From Spirodela intermedia (Eukaryota; Streptophyta; Magnoliopsida; Alismatales; Araceae): a stretch of DNA of 64,000 bases. The stretch spans positions 4,867,501 through 4,931,500 of the forward strand of contig LR746269.1 of assembly GCA_902729315.2 (NCBI GenBank), read 5' to 3'. Numbering within the stretch: the stretch's first letter is position 1; the number at the start of each line of letters is the position of its first letter. Below the pieces are notes generated by a model. That model ran no database searches. It was not told the DNA's origin and worked only from the letters and a program-made list of their open reading frames with translations. A program made the position numbers and the translations under genes. Shown here in pieces: positions 62,401-64,000 of this stretch.

Positions 62401-64000
62401 AAACATATAACGCAATAACATGGGAAAACATTTTGGAAAGTATTTCGTTGTGCAAGCCAGGTAATCAATCGTCCACAGGTATTCCGGACTAGATCCAAGA
62501 TCAAACCCATTTGACAAACAGATCTGCATTTCCAAGGAGGATATGTTGATATCTACCTACCATCAAATAATCATCTAGATGTCAATTGCAATCATGTTTA
62601 CTTACCATGTCACCATTTTGCACATACCAATGAAGCCTCTCAACAGCCTGCAAATTGGAAATCTGGAAATAGGAATAAAAAAGTTAGTGATCAAAACTGA
62701 TATTTTCACCAGGAAAAAATAGTTTTCCGACAATATCATCAACTAAAACAGGCAAAAGAGTGAGTTGGATTCATGACAAATACCTCTTCTACTTTGCTCA
62801 CTTTTCGGACATGACCACCGCAAGTTGATAAGGGCAACCCATGGAGGAAAGGTGCAAGGTAGAACCTTAATTCTTTCTGTCGCAAATAGAAGTTTCATTA
62901 ATAATCATTCATTACACAGTAATTAAAATGATGAGCAGAAAAAACGCACGCCCTTAGATATCTCTATAATAGTCAAATTTAAGATCACCGTCCTTTGTGC
63001 ATAAAGAGTCGAAAAACAATTTGATGAATTGTAAGTCATTAGGATACGAGTTTGACGATTTCTTCGTACTTCAGGTCCCCATCACTCGGTCGAAAAAACC
63101 CCACCAATTTTGCTGATTTTCTTTTATCGACTGTATTAGCTAGTGAACGCTTTGAAAAAATAATCTCACAGGTCTAACTCAGCTCATTCCATGTTAGAAT
63201 GACTAAAGTAAAACAATGTGACGTGACTCAGTGTTTCTACTTTCCAAGTCTCATCACAATACCAAATCAACTAAGAGCTAAGTCAAGGTGACAAGTACTC
63301 ATACTAAGGAAATGAATAAGAACCTTGAGGTAACAATCAAATTAATAGGAAGACTATAAACACCTTCACATCGATGAAGAAGTAACTGCAAAATACCTTC
63401 CAGACAAGTATCTGATTCAGAATGTCAGGTCCACAAACAGCTTTGGCATCCTCAATGCTGCAGCCATTGTCGATTTTTTGTAGAGCTGCTCGAATAGCCT
63501 ACCACATAGCATATCCACATGCAAAGTAAGACAATTTAATGCTATTCTTAGTAATCGTGTCACAGTATGACTTTTACTGCACTAAAGCAGTATACCTCAA
63601 TGGAATCCTCCACCTTTCCTTGTGTAATTGTCTTCCCAACATGTTTCTCACTGTATAAGTAAGCAGCTGGAAACCGCTTCTTTTGCAATAAATCTTTCAC
63701 TTTCAATGATGATGAAGATGACTGCTTTACTAAAAGCGAAATTCTGCGAGCGAAACTTACAGTTGTGAGATTCAGGCAGCTAAAGCAATAGTTACAGGGA
63801 AAGACTAGCGGGCAGAAACATGTCTGTAAAAAAATACATTATTCAGGTGGGATGGTGAGACATATGTACCTCTTTTTAGCTTCTTCATCAATTAAGGTAA
63901 CCGAACTTTCTGGTTCCTCCTCAGAGGGAATATTGCTGAGCATGCCATTAGCTGCGAGTTCTGACGACTGCGACCCATTTCCCAGCACTGGAGAGCAAGC
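59403..64000 (-). CDS. EDM2-like: EDM2-like protein, C-terminal part, 5' truncated by the window
   Basis: Ten exons join in phase on the minus strand: 64000-63870, 63743-63596, 63498-63397, 62876-62784, 62662-62606, 61485-61375, 61159-61088, 60999-60881, 60795-60732, 60632-59403 (stop TAG). The family (Arabidopsis EDM2 and EDL paralogs) consists of nuclear PHD-finger proteins that control polyadenylation and silencing at transposon-containing introns. The PHD part lies outside the window. Visible blocks are FYLAPFLHGLPLSTCGGHV, ERLHWYVQNGDM, the methyltransferase-like core ILDFGCEANDFSLLM, IIGLNLPFGVNSDLANKFID, LDTKPEAYDLLWEYAQKL and DASDNQIEEWNMRPPFLYLW followed by SRPDWTSRH. The last exon encodes a long basic and Arg/Pro/Gly-rich tail. 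The canonical NPPF motif reads NLPF here. Confidence 0.9.

Overview
The window is nuclear DNA of a flowering plant. Genes carry many GT-AG introns, intergenic DNA is AT-rich with transposon relics, a nuclear tRNA-Val(CAC) is present, and plant-only families occur (Transposase_24, HAP8, MAP65, EDM2-like, At4g26450-like). Several first or large exons are GC-rich. The species cannot be named from the sequence alone. Eleven protein-coding genes were rebuilt by joining exons by hand; in each complete model every intron phase closes. Names come from recognised protein families, not from a database search.

Layout. 619-3180 (+): 3' part of THO3/TEX1, an mRNA-export WD40 protein cut by the window start. 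4828-9410 (-): a six-exon gene with a plant Transposase_24 domain, apparently domesticated. It is head-to-head with 10674-12506 (+), a 148-residue ubiquitin-conjugating E2 of the UBC8/9/10 type; their shared upstream region holds a tandem duplication with two TGACGTCA palindromes. 13211-15196 (-): intronless TM9SF/EMP70 Golgi-endosome protein. 15.2-19.3 kb: gene-poor, with a strong foldback and old repeat copies. 19307-22737 (-): HAP8-like UBZ4 zinc-finger protein with an overlapping upstream ORF. 28242-31253 (-): At4g26450-like protein of unknown function, divergent from 32741-36466 (+), the alpha subunit of the signal recognition particle receptor. 37.8-43 kb: a decayed Ty3/Gypsy LTR retrotransposon on the minus strand. 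46158-50363 (+): ubiquitin-like/WLM/PUB metalloprotease with an expanded acidic repeat. 52432-55940 (+): MAP65-1-like microtubule bundler. 56317-56390 (-): tRNA-Val. 56604-59114 (+): TBC-domain Rab GAP. 59403-64000 (-): 3' part of an EDM2-like chromatin regulator whose methyltransferase motifs look altered.

The genes do not form one pathway. They are mostly housekeeping functions (mRNA export, ubiquitination, Golgi trafficking, ER targeting, DNA-protein crosslink repair, cytoskeleton, Rab regulation) plus two chromatin or transposon-linked genes. No clear new multi-gene system was found. The most notable observations are the domesticated transposase-domain gene with a divergent promoter, the two-level repeat in the WLM protease, the altered motifs of the EDM2-like protein, the HAP8 upstream ORF and the 124-bp foldback.
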